From: a virus
Virus record (IMG/VR): IMGVR_UViG_3300034283_001104
Span: 1-39,727 of that record
DNA: 39,727 bases
Strand: one strand, 5' to 3'
This document shows positions 30,983-37,485 of this stretch, piece after piece. The translations under genes and the position numbers were made by a program. Each line of letters begins with the position of its first letter. Position 1 is the stretch's first letter. The notes under the pieces were generated by a model that did no database searches, was not told the DNA's origin, and worked only from the letters and a program-made list of their open reading frames with translations.

Positions 30983-31810
30983 ATGAAAAAGCCAGCCATC
31001 ATGACATTCGGACGCATCGCCAAGGCGTACCTCGCCGAGCGGATCGTCTCAAAGCATTACGCCGAGAACGTCGAGCGGATCTCCATGCGTTGCTGCGAGG
31101 TCAGCGTCAAGCGAGTCAACGAATACCTTCGGACGATCTCGGCCGAGAAGGCCAGCACGACGGTCAGGGCTGAGAGGACGATCCTGCTCACGCTCTACCG
31201 ATATGCGTTTGAGACCGGGATGATCGACGAAGCCCCGCGCGGCGTGATGAAGATCAAGGCCCGCAAGAGCCCGACGAAGGCGTGGACGGTCGAGCAACTT
31301 CGCGGGCTGATCGCCGCCACGAAGGCCCACGACGGCAAGCGGCTCCGATCCGGGGCCGACCTCGGCAAGTTCCTCCGGTGCTGGGTGCTTCTCGCCTACG
31401 AGTGCGGGGCTCGCTTCGGCGACGTGATGTCGTTCACCCGCGAGCACCTGGACGGCGACACGCTGTCTTGGACGCAGAGCAAGACGGGCGATCCGATCGT
31501 GCGTCCGCTCACGCCAGCCTGTCTGACCGCCATCGACGAAATGCTCACCGTGTCGCCAGACGGCAGGATTCTCGGCTGGGTCTGCAAGCGACGGATGGCA
31601 ATGCGGCACATGCGGATCCTGCTCGACAGCGTCGGCATGGGCGGGAGCTCGAAGTGGCTGCGTCGCAGCGGCGCGACCCATTGCGAGATGGAAAAGCCGG
31701 GGGCTGGACGGCTCCACCTGGGCCACCGATCGCCCGCGCTCTTTGAGCAGGCTTATTGCGACTGGTCACAACTTCGGCAGCGGACGCCGAAGACGCCGGC
31801 GCTGGTCTGA
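30983..31810 (+). CDS. Second tyrosine recombinase
   Basis: 275 residues from ATG 30983 with AAGGACG upstream. The N-terminal SAM-like half (TFGRIAKAYLAERIVSKHYAENV) leads into a catalytic domain with Arg144 (CGARFGDV), Lys167 (SKTGDP), Arg227 (KWLRR, where Lys224 stands in for the usual His), His248 (LGHRS) and Tyr258 (QAYCDW). It is short with a compact C-terminus, like Xer or resolvase-type members. Its position in the early operon, not beside att-like DNA, suggests dimer resolution or genome circularisation, with integration left to the leftward enzyme. Confidence 0.8.
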   Translation: MKKPAIMTFGRIAKAYLAERIVSKHYAENVERISMRCCEVSVKRVNEYLRTISAEKASTTVRAERTILLTLYRYAFETGMIDEAPRGVMKIKARKSPTKAWTVEQLRGLIAATKAHDGKRLRSGADLGKFLRCWVLLAYECGARFGDVMSFTREHLDGDTLSWTQSKTGDPIVRPLTPACLTAIDEMLTVSPDGRILGWVCKRRMAMRHMRILLDSVGMGGSSKWLRRSGATHCEMEKPGAGRLHLGHRSPALFEQAYCDWSQLRQRTPKTPALV

Positions 31811-31839
31811 GTTTGAGTCACCGAGCAAAGGAATGCAGA

Positions 31840-32307
31840 GTGAAGGACAACAGCAGTTTCCTTAGAGACCTCTCCACAAGCCGACTGGCGGTCAACGAGT
31901 TCGCTCAGTTGATGCGGGAGAAGGGTCTTCAGGTCTGGCTGCCGCCAGAATCGGTGCGGCCCGACGCCAGCGTCCGTCGCGAATATGCGGACGACGGCGA
32001 CCTCATGGTCCAAGGTCGGGTGGAGCACAAGGTGCGGACCAATCTGCACTTCACCTGCCGAGAGGACTACCCATACGCGACCGTGATCGTTGACGAGGTC
32101 TACAAGGAAGACGCCAAGTCCGAAGACCACGTCCTTTGCTACGTCATCGAAAACGCGGAGCGAACGCACGCCGCCGTTGTCTACGGGTGGACACGGAAGA
32201 ACTGGCGCATTGAGCGCCGCCGCGACCCAATCCAAGGCCGCGAGTGCGACTTCTACACGGTTCACAAGGACAAGGTGCGTTTCTGCACCGTTGACGAGGT
32301 GTTTTGA
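31840..32307 (+). CDS. Putative PD-(D/E)xK-type nuclease
   Basis: 155 residues from a GTG behind AAAGGAATGCAGA. ADDGDLMVQGRVEHKVRTNLHFT fits the nuclease pattern of an acidic residue in a strand followed by E-x-K (Glu-His-Lys) on the next strand. The rest (YATVIVDEVYK, AAVVYGWTRKNW, ECDFYTVHKDKVRF) is alternating strands and helices, consistent with a small restriction-like fold. Possible roles are exonuclease partner of the RecT protein or junction endonuclease. Fold assignment rests on the motif only. Confidence 0.5.
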   Translation: MKDNSSFLRDLSTSRLAVNEFAQLMREKGLQVWLPPESVRPDASVRREYADDGDLMVQGRVEHKVRTNLHFTCREDYPYATVIVDEVYKEDAKSEDHVLCYVIENAERTHAAVVYGWTRKNWRIERRRDPIQGRECDFYTVHKDKVRFCTVDEVF

Positions 32308-33161
32308 TGGCCGCTGAATGGTTCCCGGTAGACGTATCGCTCGATACCAAGCCCGAGGTTCAGGAGCTCGTTGACCTGACCGGCGAGCCGGTCGAGGTGA
32401 TCGTCTTCCGGCTGCTCAAGCTCTGGGGCTGGGTGCAACTGAACACCGCTGACGGTCGATTCCGGTCGACGCCAGCCAGGCTCGGGCGGATCTGCGGAGG
32501 CGAATCCTCATTCTGGGAGGCCGTCGCGTCTGTCGGCTGGATCGTTTTTGATGGCGAAACCGCCCAAATCCCCAAGTGGGAAGAACGTTTCGGCGGCGCA
32601 GCCAAGCGGCGAGCCCTGAAAAACAGGCGTCAGGACAAGTGGAGGCGCACCGGAGGCGCTGATGTAGACGCGCGAGAGGCGCAGGTGCGTCTACAGGCGC
32701 GTCTACCACAGGACATAACAGGACAGGACATAACAGAAGAAGATATACAGGCTGCGCCTGTTGCTACGAGCGATCCGCCGAAGCGGCGGAAACGCTCGCA
32801 GCCCCCCGATGCCGTCTCGTGGTCTGCTGGCGCAGGCTGGCAGGGGATCACGGACGCAGACCGCTCCGAGTGGTCTAAGGCGTTCCCCGGTGCCGTGCTC
32901 GACCAAGAACTTGCCAAGGCGACGGCCTGGCTGCACGCGAACCCCGAGCGGGCCGGGAAGCGTAAGTGGCGGGCGTTCATCGTCCGCTGGCTGGGGAAGT
33001 GCCAAGACAGCGGCGGCACGAATCGCACGCCCCGCAACCGCCCCGAAGAGAAACCGCCGCCGAAGGTCTGGCGAGACCAGTACCAAGCCGCCCCATACCG
33101 GCGACCGCGTGAAGTCGCCGCACTTGCCGAAGGATTGAAACTCAAGGAAGAGAACACATGA
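32307..33161 (+). CDS. Replication initiation protein with N-terminal winged helix
   Basis: 284 residues from the ATG that overlaps the previous stop (TGATG). EWFPVDVSLDTKPEVQELVDLTGEPVEVIVFRLLKLWGW is the winged-helix start of phage replisome organiser/DnaD-like initiators, continuing GRICGGESSFWEAVASVGWIVFDG. The C-terminal half (DRSEWSKAFPGAVLDQELAKATAWLHANPERAGKRKWRAFIVRWL) is typical of the same proteins. Between them, residues ~118-150 are low complexity and coincide with a cluster of DNA repeats, the layout seen in lambda O where the origin lies inside the gene. Confidence 0.7.
   Translation: MAAEWFPVDVSLDTKPEVQELVDLTGEPVEVIVFRLLKLWGWVQLNTADGRFRSTPARLGRICGGESSFWEAVASVGWIVFDGETAQIPKWEERFGGAAKRRALKNRRQDKWRRTGGADVDAREAQVRLQARLPQDITGQDITEEDIQAAPVATSDPPKRRKRSQPPDAVSWSAGAGWQGITDADRSEWSKAFPGAVLDQELAKATAWLHANPERAGKRKWRAFIVRWLGKCQDSGGTNRTPRNRPEEKPPPKVWRDQYQAAPYRRPREVAALAEGLKLKEENT
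32664..32736 (+). repeat. Iteron-like repeats inside initiator gene, putative replication origin
   Basis: GCGTCTAC occurs at 32687-32694 and 32699-32706, with its reverse complement GTAGACGC at 32664-32671. Directly after, a 15-bp unit repeats: AGGACATAACAG at 32710-32721 and 32725-32736, followed by AT-rich AGAAGAAGATATAC to 32747. Repeat cluster plus AT-rich patch within the initiator gene is the lambda-type origin arrangement. The 15-bp unit encodes QDITG-QDITE in frame, so protein-level repetition is an alternative. Confidence 0.5.
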
Positions 33162-33403
33162 CCACCAAAGCCCCCGCCGCCCCCGAGCCGATTACCGACG
33201 CCGCGCGCCGCGTCTACGACGCAATCGTCGACTACATCGACTCGCATGGTTACGCCCCGACCGTCCGCGAACTTTGCGGGCTGCTCGACATCGCCTCGCC
33301 TAACGGCGTCGAGTGCCACCTGAAGACGCTAGAGCGTCGCGGCTGGATCGTCCGCACCGAGCGTCAGGCTCGCACCATTCGCCCGATTGGGGGTGAGCGA
33401 TGA
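33158..33403 (+). CDS. LexA-type winged-helix DNA-binding protein without peptidase domain
   Basis: 81 residues. ARRVYDAIVDYIDSHGYAPTVRELCGLLDIASPNGVECHLKTLERRGWIVRTE matches the LexA N-terminal winged helix (SPN start of the recognition helix, then HLK-LxRRGxI). The Ser/Lys autopeptidase half of LexA is absent, so it cannot be inactivated by RecA-driven self-cleavage. It may compete for host LexA sites or regulate early phage genes. Coupled by ATGA overlap to the initiator and next gene. Confidence 0.75.
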   Translation: MTTKAPAAPEPITDAARRVYDAIVDYIDSHGYAPTVRELCGLLDIASPNGVECHLKTLERRGWIVRTERQARTIRPIGGER

Positions 33404-33591
33404 GCGAAGGATTGCCCGAGCTCCCCGCGCCGATGGTCGTGGCCGATATGTGCGCGATGCACGCCTGGCTAGACCACATCGACGACGACAGCCGGCTCTT
33501 GCATGAGCAGGCAGCAGACACGATCCGGCTGCTGATGCGGCGTTGCATCACGCTGGCACAGTCAATCGAACGCATGGAGGCGGCCCGATGA
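33400..33591 (+). CDS. Small hypothetical protein
   Basis: 63 residues from an ATGA overlap. It is helical (VVADMCAMHAWLDHIDDDSRLLHEQAADTIRLLMRRCITLAQSIERMEAAR), acidic in the middle and likely a helical hairpin. No known family. Stop overlaps the next ATG. Confidence 0.5.
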   Translation: MSEGLPELPAPMVVADMCAMHAWLDHIDDDSRLLHEQAADTIRLLMRRCITLAQSIERMEAAR

Positions 33592-33842
33592 CGATCCACG
33601 ACATCACGGCCCTCTCGTTTTTCGGCATGGCCCAGGCGGTGACGTTCGCCGCTGGGGTCTTGGTTGGTTCACTCTCTCGAAAGGATGCGAGCAATGACGA
33701 CAGCGACAAAGACCCGACGAAAGACCCAGAGTGGTGGCATACAGTTGGCGGCGAGCGACCTCGCTGCCGGGCTGCGAGCGGTTGCGGCCGCAGTGCCGAC
33801 GCGAAGCCCGAAGCCGATTCTCGCCAATGTGCTGATCGCTGA
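33588..33842 (+). CDS. Small membrane protein overlapping sliding clamp
   Basis: 84 residues from an ATGA overlap at 33588. Residues 10-30 (SFFGMAQAVTFAAGVLVGSLSR) form a membrane span. The rest lies in the frame of, and overlaps by 149 bases, the N-terminus of the clamp gene, and its composition there (SNDDSDKDPTKDPEWWHTVGG) is unconvincing. The functional protein may be just the span plus a short tail, or the overlap may be genuine. Confidence 0.45.
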   Translation: MTIHDITALSFFGMAQAVTFAAGVLVGSLSRKDASNDDSDKDPTKDPEWWHTVGGERPRCRAASGCGRSADAKPEADSRQCADR

Positions 33843-34842
33843 CGGCACGATCACGGCGACGGATCTCGAACTGCGGATCACCGCGCCGCTCGCTGGGGCG
33901 GATGGCCCGCCGCTTCTGTTGCCGTTCCAACGGCTCTCGTCCATCGTGGGCAGCCTGGTCGGCTCTGACGAGGTGACGCTGACGGTCGACGGCTCTTGTT
34001 GCGTGGTGCAGGGCGGCAGCGGCACCTGGCGGCTCCCGGTCGAGGATGCAAAAGAATATCCCCCAGGGGACTATGCGGCGTCGAGGTCGATCGCGCGCCT
34101 GCCCGCTGACCAGTTCGTTTCGCTCGTCTCCACCGTGAAGGGTGCGACTGACAACGAGAGCAGCCGCTTCGCTCTTGGGGCCGTGCTGATGGAGTTCTCA
34201 CGCCCGAAGGACAAAGAGGAGCCATACGGGACGTTGACGTTCGTCGGCACTGACGGCCGGCGGCTCTGCGCTGCGTCGTGCGAGGTCGAGCAAGACTGCG
34301 ACGATTCGCAGACGCTTGCCCCTCGGGCTGCGGTCGACACGCTCGTCAGGCTCGCCAAGGGGGCCGAGGCGGTGCAACTGGAGACAACGGGCCGCGAGCT
34401 CGTCGCCACGGTGGACGGGACGATTGTCCGCTCCAGGCTCATCGAAGGGCGATTCCCACGCTGGCGAGACGTGGAAGTCGATCACGGCGTCACGCCGTCG
34501 CTCGTCGTCGCTGGGGCTCTGTCTCACGCCTGCGAAATGGCGAGCATCTGCGCGAGCGAAAGCTCGAAGGGGACGGAATTCGTGTTCACGAAGGACGGGC
34601 TTTTCTTGTCGGCCCGATCGGCTGAATACGGCGAGTCGTCCGCGACGTGCGACCTGGTCGAAGTCGGCCACGCCTGCACGGTGAAGCTCGACCCGCGATT
34701 CGTCTTGTCGTGGCTTCGCTGCGGAAGCATCGACCCGGCCGAGACGATCACGATCGAGGCGAAGGATGGCGACTCTGCGGTCATCCTGCGAGCCGGTGAA
34801 GGCATTCGCACGGTCATCATGCCGCTCGCCAAGGACGCCTGA
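33694..34842 (+). CDS. dnaN: DNA polymerase III beta subunit homologue (sliding clamp)
   Basis: 382 residues from ATG 33694 behind AAAGGAT; in-frame 33685 ATG is possible. Residues 20-130 (LAASDLAAGLRAVAAAVPTRSPKPILANVLI, ITATDLELRI) form clamp domain I; LTFVGTDGRRLCAASCEV and later GRFPRWRDVE match the family; the end IRTVIMPLAKDA corresponds to the bacterial clamp C-terminus. Length matches bacterial DnaN (about 366). It would tether host polymerase III or a phage polymerase to the template. No polymerase gene lies in the window. Confidence 0.85.
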   Translation: MTTATKTRRKTQSGGIQLAASDLAAGLRAVAAAVPTRSPKPILANVLIADGTITATDLELRITAPLAGADGPPLLLPFQRLSSIVGSLVGSDEVTLTVDGSCCVVQGGSGTWRLPVEDAKEYPPGDYAASRSIARLPADQFVSLVSTVKGATDNESSRFALGAVLMEFSRPKDKEEPYGTLTFVGTDGRRLCAASCEVEQDCDDSQTLAPRAAVDTLVRLAKGAEAVQLETTGRELVATVDGTIVRSRLIEGRFPRWRDVEVDHGVTPSLVVAGALSHACEMASICASESSKGTEFVFTKDGLFLSARSAEYGESSATCDLVEVGHACTVKLDPRFVLSWLRCGSIDPAETITIEAKDGDSAVILRAGEGIRTVIMPLAKDA

Positions 34843-35096
34843 TGGATCGACGCTACTACCACATCACCGAGGGCGAACTGAAACGTCTCTGGGAGTCGCG
34901 GATGCTGGCGAAAGACATCGCCAAGCACTTCAACGTCTCTCGCGAGTTGGTTTACGCCGCTCGGAAGTTTTTCGGATTGCCTGACCGCGATCCGGTTCGT
35001 GCAGATGAAGTGCCAGATCCCACGCCCGAAGAGATTCGAGCCCGCAAGCGGGAAGTGCGACGAAAGCACTTCGCCTCGAAGCGGTCAGAGGCTTGA
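34842..35096 (+). CDS. Small helix-turn-helix protein
   Basis: 84 residues overlapping the clamp stop (TGATG). ITEGELKRLWESRMLAKDIAKHFNVSRELVYAARKFFGL is a clear helix-turn-helix in which AKDIAKHFNVSRELVYAARK reads as turn and recognition helix. The C-terminus is basic. It probably regulates transcription or contacts DNA at a packaging or origin site. Family not recognised. Confidence 0.65.
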   Translation: MDRRYYHITEGELKRLWESRMLAKDIAKHFNVSRELVYAARKFFGLPDRDPVRADEVPDPTPEEIRARKREVRRKHFASKRSEA

Positions 35097-35156
35097 CGGC
35101 AAGAGGATGATGGCGAGCGGAAAAAGACCCACCCCCACCCCTTGTGAGGTTCACGG

Positions 35157-35459
35157 ATGAGAAGTTTTTTCCTGGCGGTTGCGATGATTTGCGGCGGCGT
35201 TGCCCTGGCTGACCAGTTCGTCGTGACAACGACGACGACGATCACGACAGCGCAGGAAGACGCCGAGACGATGGCTCGCACGGGCATCCTGCGTCACTGT
35301 GGACGCGCGGGCGGCCGGCGAGAGGGTATCGGCATGGGGCCGACGCCGCAGGCGGCAGAGCGAAACTGCTGCTACTACGGGCGGTATCGCATCGTCGAGA
35401 AGGGCGTTGCGTGGTCGCCCGTGAAGCGTGCCTACTTCGCGGTGATTCGCTACGAGTGA
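35157..35459 (+). CDS. Small secreted Cys-containing protein
   Basis: 100 residues. MRSFFLAVAMICGGVALADQ is a good signal peptide with cleavage likely after ALA. The mature part is Thr-rich (TTTTTITTA), then ILRHCGRAGGRREGIGMGPTPQAAERNCCYYGRYRIVEKGV with three Cys (HCG and NCC). Proteins of this plan, with a GIGxGxTPxxAxxxCC segment, are familiar to me from Planctomycetota genomes, which is the main host hint. Function unknown; export suggests an envelope role. The gene overlaps rusA by a GTGA. Confidence 0.6.
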   Translation: MRSFFLAVAMICGGVALADQFVVTTTTTITTAQEDAETMARTGILRHCGRAGGRREGIGMGPTPQAAERNCCYYGRYRIVEKGVAWSPVKRAYFAVIRYE

Positions 35460-35863
35460 TCACGTTCGTCGTACAGGGCGAGCCCGTCCCGCAGCCGAGG
35501 CCGCGCGTCTCGACTCGGGGCGGGTTCGCTCGTGCGTATGTGCCAGCGACGCATCCAGTTCATGCGTACCGCCAGAAGATCGCCACAGAGGCCACCAAGG
35601 CGGGCCTAGAGCCGCAAAGCGAGCCAGTTGAGGTAATCGTCGAAGCGGTCTTTGTGCGTCCCAAATCGCACATGACGAAAAAGGGCGTGAAGCCAACAGC
35701 ACCGAAGCTGCCAAGGCCAGACGTTGACAACATCGCAAAGGCGATCCTTGATTCGCTGCAAGACGTGATGGGAGACGACACGAACGTGAGGCTGTTGACT
35801 GTTGGGAAAGCATATGGAAACGAATCACGAACAACAGTGAGCGTGAAGTACGGAAAGCCCTAG
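35456..35863 (+). CDS. rusA: RusA-type Holliday junction resolvase
   Basis: 135 residues from a GTG overlapping the previous stop. FVVQGEPVPQPRPRVSTRG is the typical RusA start and PRPDVDNIAKAILDSLQDVMGDDTNV holds the acidic cluster (Asp89, Asp91, Asp107, Asp108) and Lys95 matching the E. coli RusA active-site plan. It cuts four-way junctions, probably to resolve recombination intermediates before packaging. It closes the early operon, ahead of a 284-bp non-coding stretch. Confidence 0.85.
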   Translation: MITFVVQGEPVPQPRPRVSTRGGFARAYVPATHPVHAYRQKIATEATKAGLEPQSEPVEVIVEAVFVRPKSHMTKKGVKPTAPKLPRPDVDNIAKAILDSLQDVMGDDTNVRLLTVGKAYGNESRTTVSVKYGKP

Positions 35864-35904
35864 AAAACAAGGGCGAAACGCATGCGGCATGCGAAGAAGC
35901 CTAC

Positions 35905-36015
35905 AAAAATAGGCAAAAGCGAACGCAACGAAAAACATGCGCATTTCCCGAGAAAAACGCACAAAAATACCAAAAACATGCGAAAAACAAGGGAAAAACA
36001 GCGGTTTTTGCAAAA
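35905..36015. other. Phased A-tract (intrinsically curved) DNA
   Basis: The 284-bp gap between rusA and the ParB-methyltransferase gene holds nine A/T tracts of 4-5 bp. Five A5 tracts and a T5 tract start at 35953, 35963, 35972, 35983, 35994 and 36005, i.e. spacings of 10, 9, 11, 11 and 11 bp. Another A5 starts at 35931 (22 bp before). Tracts in helical phase give strong intrinsic curvature. CATGCG occurs four times at 35881, 35888, 35936 and 35977, two of these as AAAAACATGCG 41 bp apart. No convincing gene lies here. Confidence 0.75.
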
Positions 36016-36026
36016 TGCAACACCGC
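36001..36026. repeat. Palindromes next to phased A-tracts
   Basis: GCGGT (36001-36005) and ACCGC (36022-36026) bracket the perfect palindrome TTTTGCAAAA (36006-36015). They lie at the right end of the curved segment and could be a protein site or hairpin. Confidence 0.45.
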
Positions 36027-36147
36027 CCCGGATGGTGGGCGGGTGGACGGGTCCTTCCGGCGAAATCGACGGGAAGCCTCCGCTGCGAGCCTCCCAATTA
36101 TGACACTTTCTTTCTTTCTTCCGCCCCCTTCGGAGCCCCTGTAGATC

Positions 36148-37482
36148 ATGAAAATCCGCGACAGAATCCGCGAACTTCGCCGCGTCTCTGCGTCTGAATT
36201 GCGGCCAAACCCGAAGAATTGGCGGACGCACCCGCAGGCCCAGGCGGACGCCCTCAAGGGGGTGCTGGCCGAGATCGGGATCGCTGACGCCGTCCTGGCC
36301 CGCGAGCTCGACGACGGCTCACTGATGCTCCTCGACGGTCATCTCCGGGTCGAGACGATGGGCGACCAGATCCTCCCGGTCCTCGTCCTCGACGTGAATG
36401 AGGCCGAAGGCGACAAGGTGCTTGCCACGCTCGACCCGCTGGCTGCGATGGCCGAATCGGACGCGGCGAAACTGGACGCCATTCTCCGCGAGGTCGACAC
36501 CGGCTCGCCTGAGTTGCAGCAGATGCTCTCGGACTTGGCCGAGGAGGCTGGGCTCTACCAGGACGAAGCGAAAGAGATCGTCGAGGACGAGATCCCCGAG
36601 CCGCCGGTCGATCCGATCACGAAGCCGGGCGACCTGTGGGTGCTCGGCGATCATCGCCTGCTCTGCGGCGACTCGACAAAGGCGGAAGATGTCGAGCGGC
36701 TGATGGCGGGCGCGAAGGCCGACCTGTGTTTCACGTCGCCGCCGTATGGGCAGCAGCGAGACTACACCGAAGAAGGCAAAGCAAAGGTAGCTGATTGGGA
36801 TGGGCTCATGCGTGGCGTGTTTGCCAATCTACCTATGGATGACGCTGGGCAGGTGCTCGTCAATCTCGGGCTGATACACCGCGACGGAGAATGGCTTCCG
36901 TATTGGGATACTTGGATTGGGTGGATGCGTGACCAAGGCTGGAGACGTTTCGGGTGGTATGTCTGGGACCAGGGCAGCGGATTGCCGGGTGATTGGAGCG
37001 GCCGCTTTGCGCCATCGCACGAGTTCGTCTGGCATTTCAACCGCGAATCAGTCAAGCCAGAGCATTGTGTTCCAAAAGACCCCAAGAGTATTCGTGACAG
37101 GACCGGCGATGCTGCGATGCGGATGGGTGCCGCGAAAACGCAGAAGGCAACTAGCGGCAAGGCTTCGCTGAACACGCACAAGATTCCTGACAGTGTCATT
37201 CGCGTACAAAGGCAATGCGGGCGGATCGAGACAGGCGACTACCATCCCGCTGTTTTTCCGGTCGCTTTTCCGCGTGCAATCATGGAGGCGTGGTTCGGGT
37301 CATGCTACGAGCCCTTCTGCGGCTCCGGCACCACTCTCATCGCCGCCGAACAACTTGGCCGCAAGTGCTACGGCATGGAGATCAGCCCGCAATATTGCGA
37401 CGTAATCGTCAAGCGGTGGGAGACGTTGACGGGGAAGAAGGCAGAACTGGAAAAGCCCGCCAAGAAGTCGAAGGCGAAATAA
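36148..37482 (+). CDS. ParB-like domain fused to DNA methyltransferase
   Basis: 444 residues. Residues 1-95 are a ParB/Srx-type domain (LRPNPKNWRTHPQAQADALKGVLAEIG, LLDGHLRVE). The methyltransferase part has SPPY at 197-200 before FCGSGTT at 390-396, i.e. catalytic motif ahead of the SAM-binding motif, the beta-class order, suited to adenine-N6 or cytosine-N4. The middle (residues ~205-375) is the recognition domain. Codons there are AT-richer than in both flanks, so it may have been swapped in. Phages use such genes to modify or mark their DNA; it sits next to the large terminase. Confidence 0.85.
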   Translation: MKIRDRIRELRRVSASELRPNPKNWRTHPQAQADALKGVLAEIGIADAVLARELDDGSLMLLDGHLRVETMGDQILPVLVLDVNEAEGDKVLATLDPLAAMAESDAAKLDAILREVDTGSPELQQMLSDLAEEAGLYQDEAKEIVEDEIPEPPVDPITKPGDLWVLGDHRLLCGDSTKAEDVERLMAGAKADLCFTSPPYGQQRDYTEEGKAKVADWDGLMRGVFANLPMDDAGQVLVNLGLIHRDGEWLPYWDTWIGWMRDQGWRRFGWYVWDQGSGLPGDWSGRFAPSHEFVWHFNRESVKPEHCVPKDPKSIRDRTGDAAMRMGAAKTQKATSGKASLNTHKIPDSVIRVQRQCGRIETGDYHPAVFPVAFPRAIMEAWFGSCYEPFCGSGTTLIAAEQLGRKCYGMEISPQYCDVIVKRWETLTGKKAELEKPAKKSKAK

Positions 37483-37485
37483 CGC

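Noticed and set aside
35882-36103. 73-codon Lys-rich frame over the A-tract region
   Set aside because: Composition follows from A-tracts, third-position bias is unlike neighbours, and it crosses the palindromes. Kept only as an alternative.
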